From positions 600,288 through 664,287 of the forward strand of contig JAOSKN010000002.1 in NCBI GenBank assembly GCA_027493525.1: DNA of 64,000 nt. The letters are read 5' to 3'. The translations under genes were made by a program, and so were the position numbers. Position 1 is the first letter of the stretch; every line of letters begins with the position of its first letter. The notes under the pieces are model-generated. The model searched no databases. It was not told the origin of the DNA and saw only the letters and a list, made by a program, of their open reading frames with translations. Positions 9,002 to 16,425 of this stretch are shown piece by piece. Source of the DNA: Planctomycetota bacterium (lineage in GTDB: Bacteria; Planctomycetota; SZUA-567; H5-PLA8).

Positions 9002-11659
9002 ATGAATAAGGCGATGCGCAGGAAACCTGCACTGCTTCTCGCGGCGCTCCTTATGTGTGCGTCCGCGCGCGCCGAACACCTCTGGATCGAGGGCGAGAAG
9101 CCCACCACGCACAACTTCAAGAAGCATAACTGGTACGACAGCGTGGCCAAGGACCGCCTCTCGGGCGGCGACTGGCTCTCCAACTACGGCCCCAATCCGG
9201 CCGAAGCCGGGTACGCCTTCCAGGCCCAGGAAGGCGGGGAGTACACGCTCTGGGTGCGCTGCAACAACCTGATGGTCGCGCAGCACTACAAGCTCGACGC
9301 CGGCGAATGGATCGACTGCGAGCTGCGCAAGGATCCGCGCGAGGAGTTCACGATCTCGCCGAAGCCCGACCATCGCAACATGGCCTGGCACCTCGTCGCG
9401 AAGCTCCAACTGCCCAAGGGCGAACACACTCTGGCCTTCCGGCTGAGCAGCAAACTCCAGAATCACGGCGGGATCGACTGCTTCGTCCTCTCCAACCGGC
9501 CCTTCACGCCTTCGGGGACCAGCAAGCCCGGCGACGCGGCGGCCGAAGGGAAGCCCGACGAGTGGTTCGCCTTCCTGCCCGCGCAGGACCCTTTCAATCC
9601 CGATTCGCTCATCGACATGCGCAGGCTCTGGCACGCACCCGCCGGCAAGTTTGGCCCGGTGACCCGCGAGGGCTCGAATCTGGTCATCGACGGTAAGCCG
9701 GTCAAGTTCTGGGGCTGCGGGGCCAACGTGAAGGAGGACAAGCCTCGCGAGTGGCAGGCGCAGTGGGCGCTTTACCTCGCCAAGTACGGCGTCAACGCCG
9801 TGCGCCAGCACAGCGTCGAGGAAGCGCTCGGACCGCTGCAGAAGAACGCGCAGGGCGAGCGGGTCTTCGACGCGAAGAAGCTCGACGCCTACGACTGGTG
9901 GTTCGCCGAGCTGAAGAAGAACGGCATCTACACCTGCTGGTCGCCCTTCTATCCCCACCTCGTCTCGCCCGACGACGGCTACGACCTCTTCGACGACCTG
10001 CCGGAAGGCCGCCACGGCCTGCGCAACTCCAGCGGCGTCGTCAACGTCGAGGAAAAACTCCAGGACGCCGAATGGGTCTACCTGAAGACCCTGCTGGAGC
10101 ACAAGAACCCGTACACCGGGATGCGTTACGTGGACGATCCCGCGCTGGCCGTCGTTGAGGTCCACAACGAGGACTGCATCTTCTGGCACAGCCCGCTGAA
10201 CACCATGGAGGGCAACAAGGGCTTCACCAAGATCGCCGCGCGGCTCAAGGCGCGCTGGGCCGACTGGCTCAAGGCGCGCTACGGGAGCGACGAGAAGCTC
10301 AAGGCGGCTTGGGGCGCGGGGCTGCGCCAAGGGGATTCCGTCGAAAACAAGAGCATGGGCATCTACGGCGCCTGGGAGATGGCCGCCGAGGGCCCCAAGC
10401 GCAACGGCGCCGAGAAAGCCCGCATGGGCGACTTCATCCGCTTTCTCGCCGAACTCCAGCGCGGCTATTACGAGCGGCGCGCGAAGCGCCTGCGTGAGCT
10501 GGGCTTCAAGGGCGTCACCATGTCCACCGCCTGGAAGGCCGGCGGGCCCGCCGCCGACCCGGCGAACCTCTGGTGCGACGACGCCATGGACATGATCGAC
10601 CGGCACAACTACTTCGGCGGCGGCAAGGGCGGCCACGGCATCGCGCCGGGCGAAGTCCACAACGGCACGCACCTGAGCCAGCCCGGCGGCGCGCTCCTTG
10701 CGATCGGCCGCTACCAGGTCGAGGATAAGCCGTTCTGCGTCACCGAGTGGACCAGCCTCCCGCCGAACCAGTGGAAGGCCGAGGCCGCGCCGCTCTTCGC
10801 CTTCTACGGCATGGCCCTCCAGGGCTGGGACGCGAGCTACCACTTCCTCTCCGCGCGCCAGCACCTCACCGGCGGCTGGCCGAACCTCTCGAGCTACGTC
10901 ACCGACACGCCGCACTACGCCGGGCAGTTCCCCGCGCTGGCCTTCGCGCTCCACAAGCAGCACCTGAAGGAAGCCCCCATCGCCGCCGCGCGGCGCCTGG
11001 CCCCGGACCAGCTCTTCCAGGGCGTGGACGCCCTGAGCCAGGACCTCACCGGCGGATACGACCAGAAGGAGGCCAAGGGCAACCTCGACACGCCCACCGA
11101 GATCCTCGCCGTGGGCCGCGTCTCGGTCGCTTTCGGCAAGGATCTAAAGAGCGAGAAGTCCGACTGGGCGAAGTGCTGGGACAAGGACGCCAAGACCATC
11201 CGCAGCATGACCGGCGAGCTGCGCTGGGACTACGGCAAGCGCTTCGTCGCCATCGAGTCCCCCAAGACCCAGGGCCTCCTCGGCTTCGCCGGCGGGCAGA
11301 GCCACGCGCTTCCCGCCGTCACGGTGGATCTCAAGACCGAGTTCGTCAGCCTGATCTTCACGCCCCTCGACGACAAGCCGCTCGCCGAGAGCGCGCAGAT
11401 CCTGATCACCGCCCTCGCCCGCGACAAGCAGACCGGCGCCGAGTACAACGCCGACGGCACGCAACTGGCCCAGACCGGCTCGCCGCCGCTGCTGCTCGAG
11501 CCCGTCCAGGCCGCCATCGCGCTCAAGGGCGCGCCGCCGAAGGAGGTGAACGTGGTGGACATGTACGGCGACCGCACGGGCAAACAGGTGCCCGTTGAAG
11601 CCGGAAAGTTCGCCATCGACGGGCGCTATAAGACCTACTACTACGAAGTGAAGCGCTGA
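9002..11659 (+). CDS. Secreted multidomain glycoside hydrolase-like protein
   Basis: The 885-residue product begins with a signal peptide (KKAMRR-like basic start, hydrophobic ALLLAALLMCAS, cleavage near ARAEH). Residues about 25-170 look like a beta-sandwich carbohydrate-binding domain. A TIM-barrel follows, with KYGVNAVRQHS (strand 3), EVHNEDCIFW (about residue 388, a clan GH-A Asn-Glu acid/base motif) and FCVTEWTSLP (about residue 581, candidate nucleophile Glu). A C-terminal beta-rich region follows. The family number cannot be fixed by eye. An AAGGAGCGTTGAGGAA ribosome site precedes the ATG. It likely degrades a polysaccharide outside the cytoplasm. Confidence 0.8.
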   Translation: MNKAMRRKPALLLAALLMCASARAEHLWIEGEKPTTHNFKKHNWYDSVAKDRLSGGDWLSNYGPNPAEAGYAFQAQEGGEYTLWVRCNNLMVAQHYKLDAGEWIDCELRKDPREEFTISPKPDHRNMAWHLVAKLQLPKGEHTLAFRLSSKLQNHGGIDCFVLSNRPFTPSGTSKPGDAAAEGKPDEWFAFLPAQDPFNPDSLIDMRRLWHAPAGKFGPVTREGSNLVIDGKPVKFWGCGANVKEDKPREWQAQWALYLAKYGVNAVRQHSVEEALGPLQKNAQGERVFDAKKLDAYDWWFAELKKNGIYTCWSPFYPHLVSPDDGYDLFDDLPEGRHGLRNSSGVVNVEEKLQDAEWVYLKTLLEHKNPYTGMRYVDDPALAVVEVHNEDCIFWHSPLNTMEGNKGFTKIAARLKARWADWLKARYGSDEKLKAAWGAGLRQGDSVENKSMGIYGAWEMAAEGPKRNGAEKARMGDFIRFLAELQRGYYERRAKRLRELGFKGVTMSTAWKAGGPAADPANLWCDDAMDMIDRHNYFGGGKGGHGIAPGEVHNGTHLSQPGGALLAIGRYQVEDKPFCVTEWTSLPPNQWKAEAAPLFAFYGMALQGWDASYHFLSARQHLTGGWPNLSSYVTDTPHYAGQFPALAFALHKQHLKEAPIAAARRLAPDQLFQGVDALSQDLTGGYDQKEAKGNLDTPTEILAVGRVSVAFGKDLKSEKSDWAKCWDKDAKTIRSMTGELRWDYGKRFVAIESPKTQGLLGFAGGQSHALPAVTVDLKTEFVSLIFTPLDDKPLAESAQILITALARDKQTGAEYNADGTQLAQTGSPPLLLEPVQAAIALKGAPPKEVNVVDMYGDRTGKQVPVEAGKFAIDGRYKTYYYEVKR

Positions 11660-11668
11660 GCCGAGCTG

Positions 11669-12379
11669 CTATTCCAGCGTAAAGATCTTCGAGAGGATGT
11701 CGCTGTCGCTGACCCAGTAGAAGAACGTCGAGCCCAGCACGGCGTGCGAGAGCGCCAGTGGAAGGACGTAGCGGTCGCGATGGTACGAATAGCTCCACAC
11801 GATCCCGCCTATGATGGTGACCGCCGTCACGGGCGCGTCGGGCAGGTGCACCAGCCCGTATAGAACGCCATTAATCACCGAGAGCAGCAGCGGAGAAGCA
11901 AACGGCAGCAATGCGCGCAAACGGCCCAGCAAGTAGAACTGGAAAAGCGTCTGCTGCAGGAGCGCCCAGGGCACGTAAAGCAGGAGCGCGCCGAAGAAAT
12001 TCAAGCGGAAGAGCCGGTACAGGATGTCGTGCCAGTCGCCATTGACCGAGTAGGCGTCCCATGCGCCGTAGAGCAGGAAGAGCACCACCGCCGGAAGGGT
12101 GGTTACCAGCATCAGGAAGGTGCAGCGGGGGATGCGCTCGAAAGCCGGCTGCGGAGGCGGGCCCCAGATTTTCTCGTTCGTCTTCCAGGCGTACAGCCCT
12201 ACCAGCCCGAGCCCCACCAGCGCCATCCCGACGTCCACGCCCAGCGCGCGCTGGGGCATCAACATCAGGTACAGCGCGGTCAGACCCGCCAGCGCGAGCA
12301 GCTCCAGCGCGAGCCGGCGTCGCACCTCGCGCGACGGGTGCGGCATGCCGTTCGGGTAGACACCCACATCCTTGCCCAC
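11669..12379 (-). CDS. CPBP-like (CAAX protease fold) membrane protein without Glu-Glu motif
   Basis: The 236-residue product has about seven hydrophobic segments. Its order of motifs matches the CPBP/Abi intramembrane protease family: ALLQQTLFQFYLLGRL sits where EExxxR should be, then NGVLYGLVHLP (family motif 2, His kept) and LSHAVLGSTFF (motif 3, His kept). The two catalytic glutamates are both glutamine and the Arg is Gln, so protease activity is doubtful. It converges on the upstream glycosidase gene with 9 nt between stops. Possible roles include a membrane chaperone or binding protein; none can be assigned from sequence. Confidence 0.65.
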   Translation of the reverse strand: MGKDVGVYPNGMPHPSREVRRRLALELLALAGLTALYLMLMPQRALGVDVGMALVGLGLVGLYAWKTNEKIWGPPPQPAFERIPRCTFLMLVTTLPAVVLFLLYGAWDAYSVNGDWHDILYRLFRLNFFGALLLYVPWALLQQTLFQFYLLGRLRALLPFASPLLLSVINGVLYGLVHLPDAPVTAVTIIGGIVWSYSYHRDRYVLPLALSHAVLGSTFFYWVSDSDILSKIFTLE

Positions 12380-12467
12380 GCTTGCGCCTCTCGGCCGGCC
12401 ACACCATGAAAGCCGGGATTATCGTGGGGCATGCCGCCAAGGTAAAGCGCCAGGGATTGCGCCGCCG

Positions 12468-12802
12468 AGCAGCCCGTTGAAATAGGGGGCTGGCCGCGTT
12501 GCGAGGAGATTTTGAACTGGGCAAGGCTTGCGCAGTCGAGCCGTAGCGGGAAGCTACGGCGAGCGAAGCGTAACGCAGCCCAGTTCAAAATCTCCCGCAA
12601 CCCTCCGGGCAGCCTCGCCTTGCGGCCTGGCTCCGCGTTGCGCTTCGGTTGGCGTATCCGCCCGATACGCCGCCCCTGCGCGCGCCTTGATCCGCGGTCT
12701 TCTGGTTTCCCTGGTTGTACGTCACGACGCCGCCCCTGCGCGCGCCTTGATCCAGGCCCCAATCCAAGGCTGCGCGGCCGCCCCCTATTTCAACGGGCTG
12801 CT
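12468..12802 (+). mobile_element. MITE-like element with about 31 bp terminal inverted repeats
   Basis: The 23-base arm at 12468-12490 (beginning AGCAGCCCGTTGAAAT) is repeated perfectly in inverted form at 12780-12802, and after a one-base bulge the match continues for 7 bases (12492-12498 with 12773-12779). Inside lies a second perfect 18 bp inverted repeat (12505-12522 with 12578-12595) whose loop holds a 7 bp stem CCGTAGC/GCTACGG at 12541-12559, and a 27 bp direct repeat (12667-12693 and 12727-12753). No transposase or convincing ORF is present. No clear target-site duplication was found. This is a non-autonomous element by structure. Confidence 0.75.
12667..12753. repeat. Perfect 27 bp direct repeat, 60 bp period
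   Basis: Two identical copies starting ACGCCGCCCCTGCGCGCG lie at 12667-12693 and 12727-12753, inside the MITE-like element. The 33 bp between them is not repeated. This suggests internal duplication of the element. Confidence 0.9.
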
Positions 12803-12867
12803 AGACCGAGCGGCGGTCAAGCAGCAAGAGCGGTTGTTTCCGGCCAGGATGAATCCGGCCTCTTGGC

Positions 12868-12897
12868 CGTTCTCCGTGCGCTCCATGGCCTCTGTGG
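12868..12897 (-). repeat. Period-8 motif directly after the DinB stop codon
   Basis: Read on the minus strand the bases after the DinB stop run ACCACAGAGGCCATGGAG then CGCACGGAGAA, an approximate 8-nt repeat built on ACGGAG. A very similar stretch follows the stop codon at 57422. Confidence 0.5.
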
Positions 12898-13473
12898 TCA
12901 AGAAGGCTTCCCGCTCAGCTTCTCGCCGAACGTCCAGCGCAGCCGCGGCCCGGCCAGCCGGCGCAGCAGGCCCACCTGGCCGGTGTGATAGGTCCAGTGC
13001 CAGACCTGGTGGTACAGCACGCCGCGCAGCGTGAGCGGGAGCTTGTCGCTGGGCACTTCCACGTCGGGGTTCACCACCGCGGCCAGGCGCGGGCGCGTGA
13101 GCTCCTCGCGCACGCGCTTGCAACTGGCGATCACCTCGGCGGCCGTGCGCCGGCTGTTGGGCAGCTCGCCCGAACCGTCCTGCCCGCCGGGCTTCAGTTC
13201 GGCGGCCAGTGCGTCAGGCGCCGGCGCGCCGGTCGCGCGCGCGATCCAGAAGGCTTCCCCGTAGCCCAGGTGCAGGGCCAGCATCGCGATGGAATTCGTC
13301 CCGTTCTCGGGCACGAAATGGAGCGTCTCCGGCGACAGATCGGCCAGCAGGTCGAAGAGCCGCTCACTGCTCTCGTCGAGGACCGCGACGAGCGCGCCGA
13401 TCTCGGGGTTGGCGAAGTTCGCGCCCGGCGCGAAGTCGTAGCGGCGCGGGCGGCTGGGTCGTGCGGTGGACAT
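12898..13473 (-). CDS. DinB-like / DUF664 metal-binding helical bundle protein
   Basis: The 191-residue product matches the DinB four-helix bundle: a first metal His in MLALHLGYGEAFWIARA and the C-terminal pair in YHQVWHWTYHTGQVGLLRR. Members include thiol-dependent S-transferases and proteins of unknown function; the substrate cannot be told here. The frame is open upstream through the amidotransferase gene, but ATG 13473 starts the conserved protein. It lies 11 nt downstream of the TrpG-like gene on the same strand, so the two are probably one transcript. Confidence 0.82.
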   Translation of the reverse strand: MSTARPSRPRRYDFAPGANFANPEIGALVAVLDESSERLFDLLADLSPETLHFVPENGTNSIAMLALHLGYGEAFWIARATGAPAPDALAAELKPGGQDGSGELPNSRRTAAEVIASCKRVREELTRPRLAAVVNPDVEVPSDKLPLTLRGVLYHQVWHWTYHTGQVGLLRRLAGPRLRWTFGEKLSGKPS

Positions 13474-13484
13474 CGCGGGATTCC

Positions 13485-14072
13485 TTACGCGCGCGCCGCG
13501 AAGAAGCTGCCCTCGAGAAAGTTCCGCAGCAGCTTCGTGCCTTCGCCGGTGAGGAAACTCTCGGGGTGGTACTGCACGCCTTCCAGCGGCCACTCGACGT
13601 GCCGCACGCCCATCAGCTCGTGCTGGTCCTCGGTGTGCGAGACGGCTTTCAGGAACGGCGGGAGCGTCTCCTCTTTCACCACCAGCGAATGGTAGCGCGT
13701 GGCCTCGAAGGGGTTCTCCAGCCCCGCATAGACCCCCTGCCCGTCGTGAACGATGCGGCTGGTCTTGCCGTGCATCAGGCGCCCGGCGCGGCAGACGGTG
13801 GCGCCGAAGGCCTCGCCGATCGACTGGTGCCCCAGGCAGACGCCCAGGATCGGGATCTTCCCCGCGAAGCGCCGGATCGCCGGCACCGAGACCCCGGCCT
13901 CCTTCGGCGTGCACGGGCCGGGCGAAACGATGAGCTTCTCGGGCGCCAGCGCCGCGATCTCGTCCAGCGTCAGCTCGTCGTTCCGCGCCACCTTCAGGTT
14001 CGCGCCCAGCCCGCCGAGGGTCTGCACGAGGTTGTAGGTGAACGAATCGTAGTTATCGATGACCAGGATCAC
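13485..14072 (-). CDS. trpG: Anthranilate / aminodeoxychorismate synthase glutamine amidotransferase
   Basis: Class I glutamine amidotransferase that hydrolyses glutamine and passes ammonia to a chorismate-using partner for tryptophan or folate synthesis. The 195-residue product starts VILVIDNYDSFTYNLVQ, has the nucleophile Cys in GVCLGHQSIGEAFG (about residue 80) and the catalytic His-Glu in VQYHPESFLT. The start is GTG 14072, with GGGGATG upstream; the open frame continues 20 codons further but that part is not conserved. TrpG and PabA cannot be separated by eye, and no trpE or pabB is nearby. Confidence 0.92.
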   Translation of the reverse strand: MILVIDNYDSFTYNLVQTLGGLGANLKVARNDELTLDEIAALAPEKLIVSPGPCTPKEAGVSVPAIRRFAGKIPILGVCLGHQSIGEAFGATVCRAGRLMHGKTSRIVHDGQGVYAGLENPFEATRYHSLVVKEETLPPFLKAVSHTEDQHELMGVRHVEWPLEGVQYHPESFLTGEGTKLLRNFLEGSFFAARA

Positions 14073-14202
14073 GCCGGCATCCCCATTTCGACTCGCAGAG
14101 CATAGCTGCCCTGCCTGGAATTCCAACGCCACTTCAATGCCCGGCCACTTTCCAAGCTCAAAGCACTAATATCCCCAACCGTGCCTGCCGATACTCCGGA
14201 CT

Positions 14203-15144
14203 ATGATCGCCCGCGAAGTCGCGACGCCCGAATCCTACGCCGAGGCTTTTCTGGCGCACCTGAGCCAGGAGCGCGGCGCCAGCACCCATACGGTCAAGGC
14301 CTACGCCGAGGACCTCACCGCTTTCCTCGCGTTTCTCGAAGGGCGAAAGGAACTGGCGCGCTTTCCGCACGCCCTCGACCGCCTCGCCGTCCGCGCGTTC
14401 CTCGCCGAACAGACGAAGAACGGCCTGGCCAAGCGCAGCCTCGCGCGGCGCCTTTCGGCCTTGCGGAGCTGCTACAAATTCCTGCTCAAGCGCAAACTCG
14501 CCGAGCAAAACCCGCTCGACGGGATCAGCACGCCCAAGCTCGGCCGCCCGCTCCCGAAGTTCCTCAACGAAGCCGAGGTCCGGAGCCTGCTCGAATCCGT
14601 CAAAGGCGCGCATTGGCGCGACCTGCGCGACCGCGCGCTCCTGGAACTGCTCTACGGCGCCGGCGTGCGCGTGAGCGAACTCGTCGGCGTCAACCTCGAG
14701 GATCTGGACCTGGAGCGCGGCCTCGTCCGCGTCCGCGGCAAGGGCAAGAAGGAGCGCCTGCTGCCCATCGGCGGCTGCGCGACCCGCGCCGTCGCCGGCT
14801 GGATGCTGCGCCGCTCCGAAGTCGCCGCGGGCCGCGCCAACGCGCCCGCCGCGCGCACGGACGGCCTCGCTCCGCTTTTCGTCAACAAGCTCGGCACGCG
14901 CCTCGACGTCCGCAGCGTCCGCCGCGTCCTGGCCAAGCGCCTCTGCGAGGCCGGGCTCCCGCCGGACGCGACCCCGCACACGCTCCGCCATAGCTACGCC
15001 ACGCACCTCCTCGATCGCGGCGCCGACCTGCGCAGCGTCCAGGAACTCCTGGGCCACGCCAGCCTCTCCACGACGCAGGTTTACACCCACCTCACTCCGT
15101 CGCGGCTCAAGGAGATCTACGCCCAGGCGCATCCCAAGGCGTAG
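14203..15144 (+). CDS. xerC: Tyrosine recombinase XerC/XerD
   Basis: Site-specific recombinase of the Xer type, expected to resolve chromosome dimers at dif. The 313-residue product has an N-terminal SAM-like core-binding domain (residues about 10-95) and a catalytic domain with all active residues: Arg in GAGVRVSELVG, Lys in GKGKKERLLPIG, HTLRHSYATHLL, LGHASLSTTQVY with the Tyr nucleophile near residue 293. Length is standard for Xer, and there is no phage or integron context, so a housekeeping role is inferred. No dif site was found in the window. Confidence 0.92.
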   Translation: MIAREVATPESYAEAFLAHLSQERGASTHTVKAYAEDLTAFLAFLEGRKELARFPHALDRLAVRAFLAEQTKNGLAKRSLARRLSALRSCYKFLLKRKLAEQNPLDGISTPKLGRPLPKFLNEAEVRSLLESVKGAHWRDLRDRALLELLYGAGVRVSELVGVNLEDLDLERGLVRVRGKGKKERLLPIGGCATRAVAGWMLRRSEVAAGRANAPAARTDGLAPLFVNKLGTRLDVRSVRRVLAKRLCEAGLPPDATPHTLRHSYATHLLDRGADLRSVQELLGHASLSTTQVYTHLTPSRLKEIYAQAHPKA

Positions 15145-15153
15145 CGACGCGAT

Positions 15154-15181
15154 CTCGAATTTCCGATTTCGGATTCTGGAC
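15154..15181. repeat. Heptanucleotide-period array after the xerC stop
   Basis: Four consecutive 7-mers, CTCGAAT TTCCGAT and then TTCGGAT TCTGGAC, start 9 nt after the xerC stop codon. They are diverged copies with a strict 7-nt period. Confidence 0.6.
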
Positions 15182-15190
15182 GGCCAAAGT

Positions 15191-16333
15191 CTACCTCGGC
15201 CGCGCCGTGGTGCGCCCCACATGCAGCGGGACGGGGACCGTATGCAGCCGCGGCGGCGTCCCGGTCGGACGTCCGCGGAGCACGTCCAGCAGCACCTCCG
15301 CCGCGCGCGCGCCGAGCGCGGCCGCGTCGCAGGAGGCGTAGGTGGCGCGCAGCCCGAGCGCGGGCGAGTCCGGCGCCGCTGAAGACGGGGCGTGCACGGT
15401 CACCGTCGAGAGGTCGTTCGGCACGCGCAGCTCCAGTTCCTCAAGGCGCGCCTGGAGCGCGGCGACGATCTCCAGGCTTGGCGCGAAGACCGCGGTCGGC
15501 CGGCGCTCCGGCGGCAGCTTGAGGATCTTCTCGAAGCGCCCGCGCCATTCGGCATGCTCGTTCCACGGGGTCTCGTAGCGGCTCTGCCGCATGCGCCAGT
15601 CGGGGTGGATGTCGCCGCCGCCGCTGAAGACGGCCTCCTCGAAGCCCAGGCGCCGGTCGAGCCATGAGCGCTCGAACGCCCGGCCGTGGTACGCCGCTTC
15701 CTCGACGAGCGCGATGCGGCGGTGCCCGAGCCCCAGCAGGTGCCGCGCGGCGATCGCGCCGGCCTGCCGGTCGTCGAACGCCACGCTCTCCAGACCGTGC
15801 GAGGTCGCGTCCTGGTCCACGACCAGCACCGGCCCGGCCCGCAGCCGCTCGTGCCCCAGCACCTCCGCGTCGAAGACATCCAGAACCGCGAGCGCGTCGA
15901 GTTCGTTCCAGGGGATCCGCTCGACCGACGGGCGCTGGCCCACGCGCGTATAGGTCGGCCCGCGCGGTTCGTGCTCCAGGTAGCGGCAGGCGTGCCCGGC
16001 CTTGCGCAGGTCGCGCTCGAGCGCGCGCAGCAACAGGCCGGAGAAGGATTGTTCCCGGACCTCGCCGCGCAGCCCGGGGCTCAGAATTCCGATGGTGCAC
16101 GCGCGATTGGCTTGAGCGGGGGCCGGCTGCCCCGCGACGAAGCTGCCGCGCCCGCGCTCGGTCCGCACGCGGTCCTCGGCCCGCAGCCGCGCCAGGGCCT
16201 GCCGCACCGGCGTGAAGGAGATCCCGCAGAGCGCCGCGAGGTCGCGCTCGGAGGGCAGGCGCTGCCCCGGCGCGTAGGCGTGCTCGATCAGGCGGCGCAG
16301 TTCGTTGTAGGCGCGTTCGGCTTCCGAAGGCAT
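15191..16333 (-). CDS. GntR-HTH regulator with LacI/PurR-type sensor domain
   Basis: The 380-residue product has an N-terminal winged helix of GntR type (PGQRLPSERDLAALCGIS, then FTPVRQALARLRAE and RGRGSFVAG, residues about 1-70), joined to a periplasmic-binding-like sensor of LacI/PurR type (TIGILSPGLRGEVREQSFSG, AARHLLGLGHRRIALVEE). Such GntR-LacI hybrids usually respond to sugars or other small metabolites. No obvious target operon is next to it: xerC converges on one side and the anti-sigma gene lies beyond its start on the same strand. Ligand unknown. Confidence 0.85.
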   Translation of the reverse strand: MPSEAERAYNELRRLIEHAYAPGQRLPSERDLAALCGISFTPVRQALARLRAEDRVRTERGRGSFVAGQPAPAQANRACTIGILSPGLRGEVREQSFSGLLLRALERDLRKAGHACRYLEHEPRGPTYTRVGQRPSVERIPWNELDALAVLDVFDAEVLGHERLRAGPVLVVDQDATSHGLESVAFDDRQAGAIAARHLLGLGHRRIALVEEAAYHGRAFERSWLDRRLGFEEAVFSGGGDIHPDWRMRQSRYETPWNEHAEWRGRFEKILKLPPERRPTAVFAPSLEIVAALQARLEELELRVPNDLSTVTVHAPSSAAPDSPALGLRATYASCDAAALGARAAEVLLDVLRGRPTGTPPRLHTVPVPLHVGRTTARPR

Positions 16334-16425
16334 CCGGCGGGTTCCGCGGCCCCGGCCGCGCGGCGGCGGCGTGCGCGGGTACTCTACCGCGAGTCCGCCC
16401 GCCGCGCAGGCTCCGGTTCAGCGCT

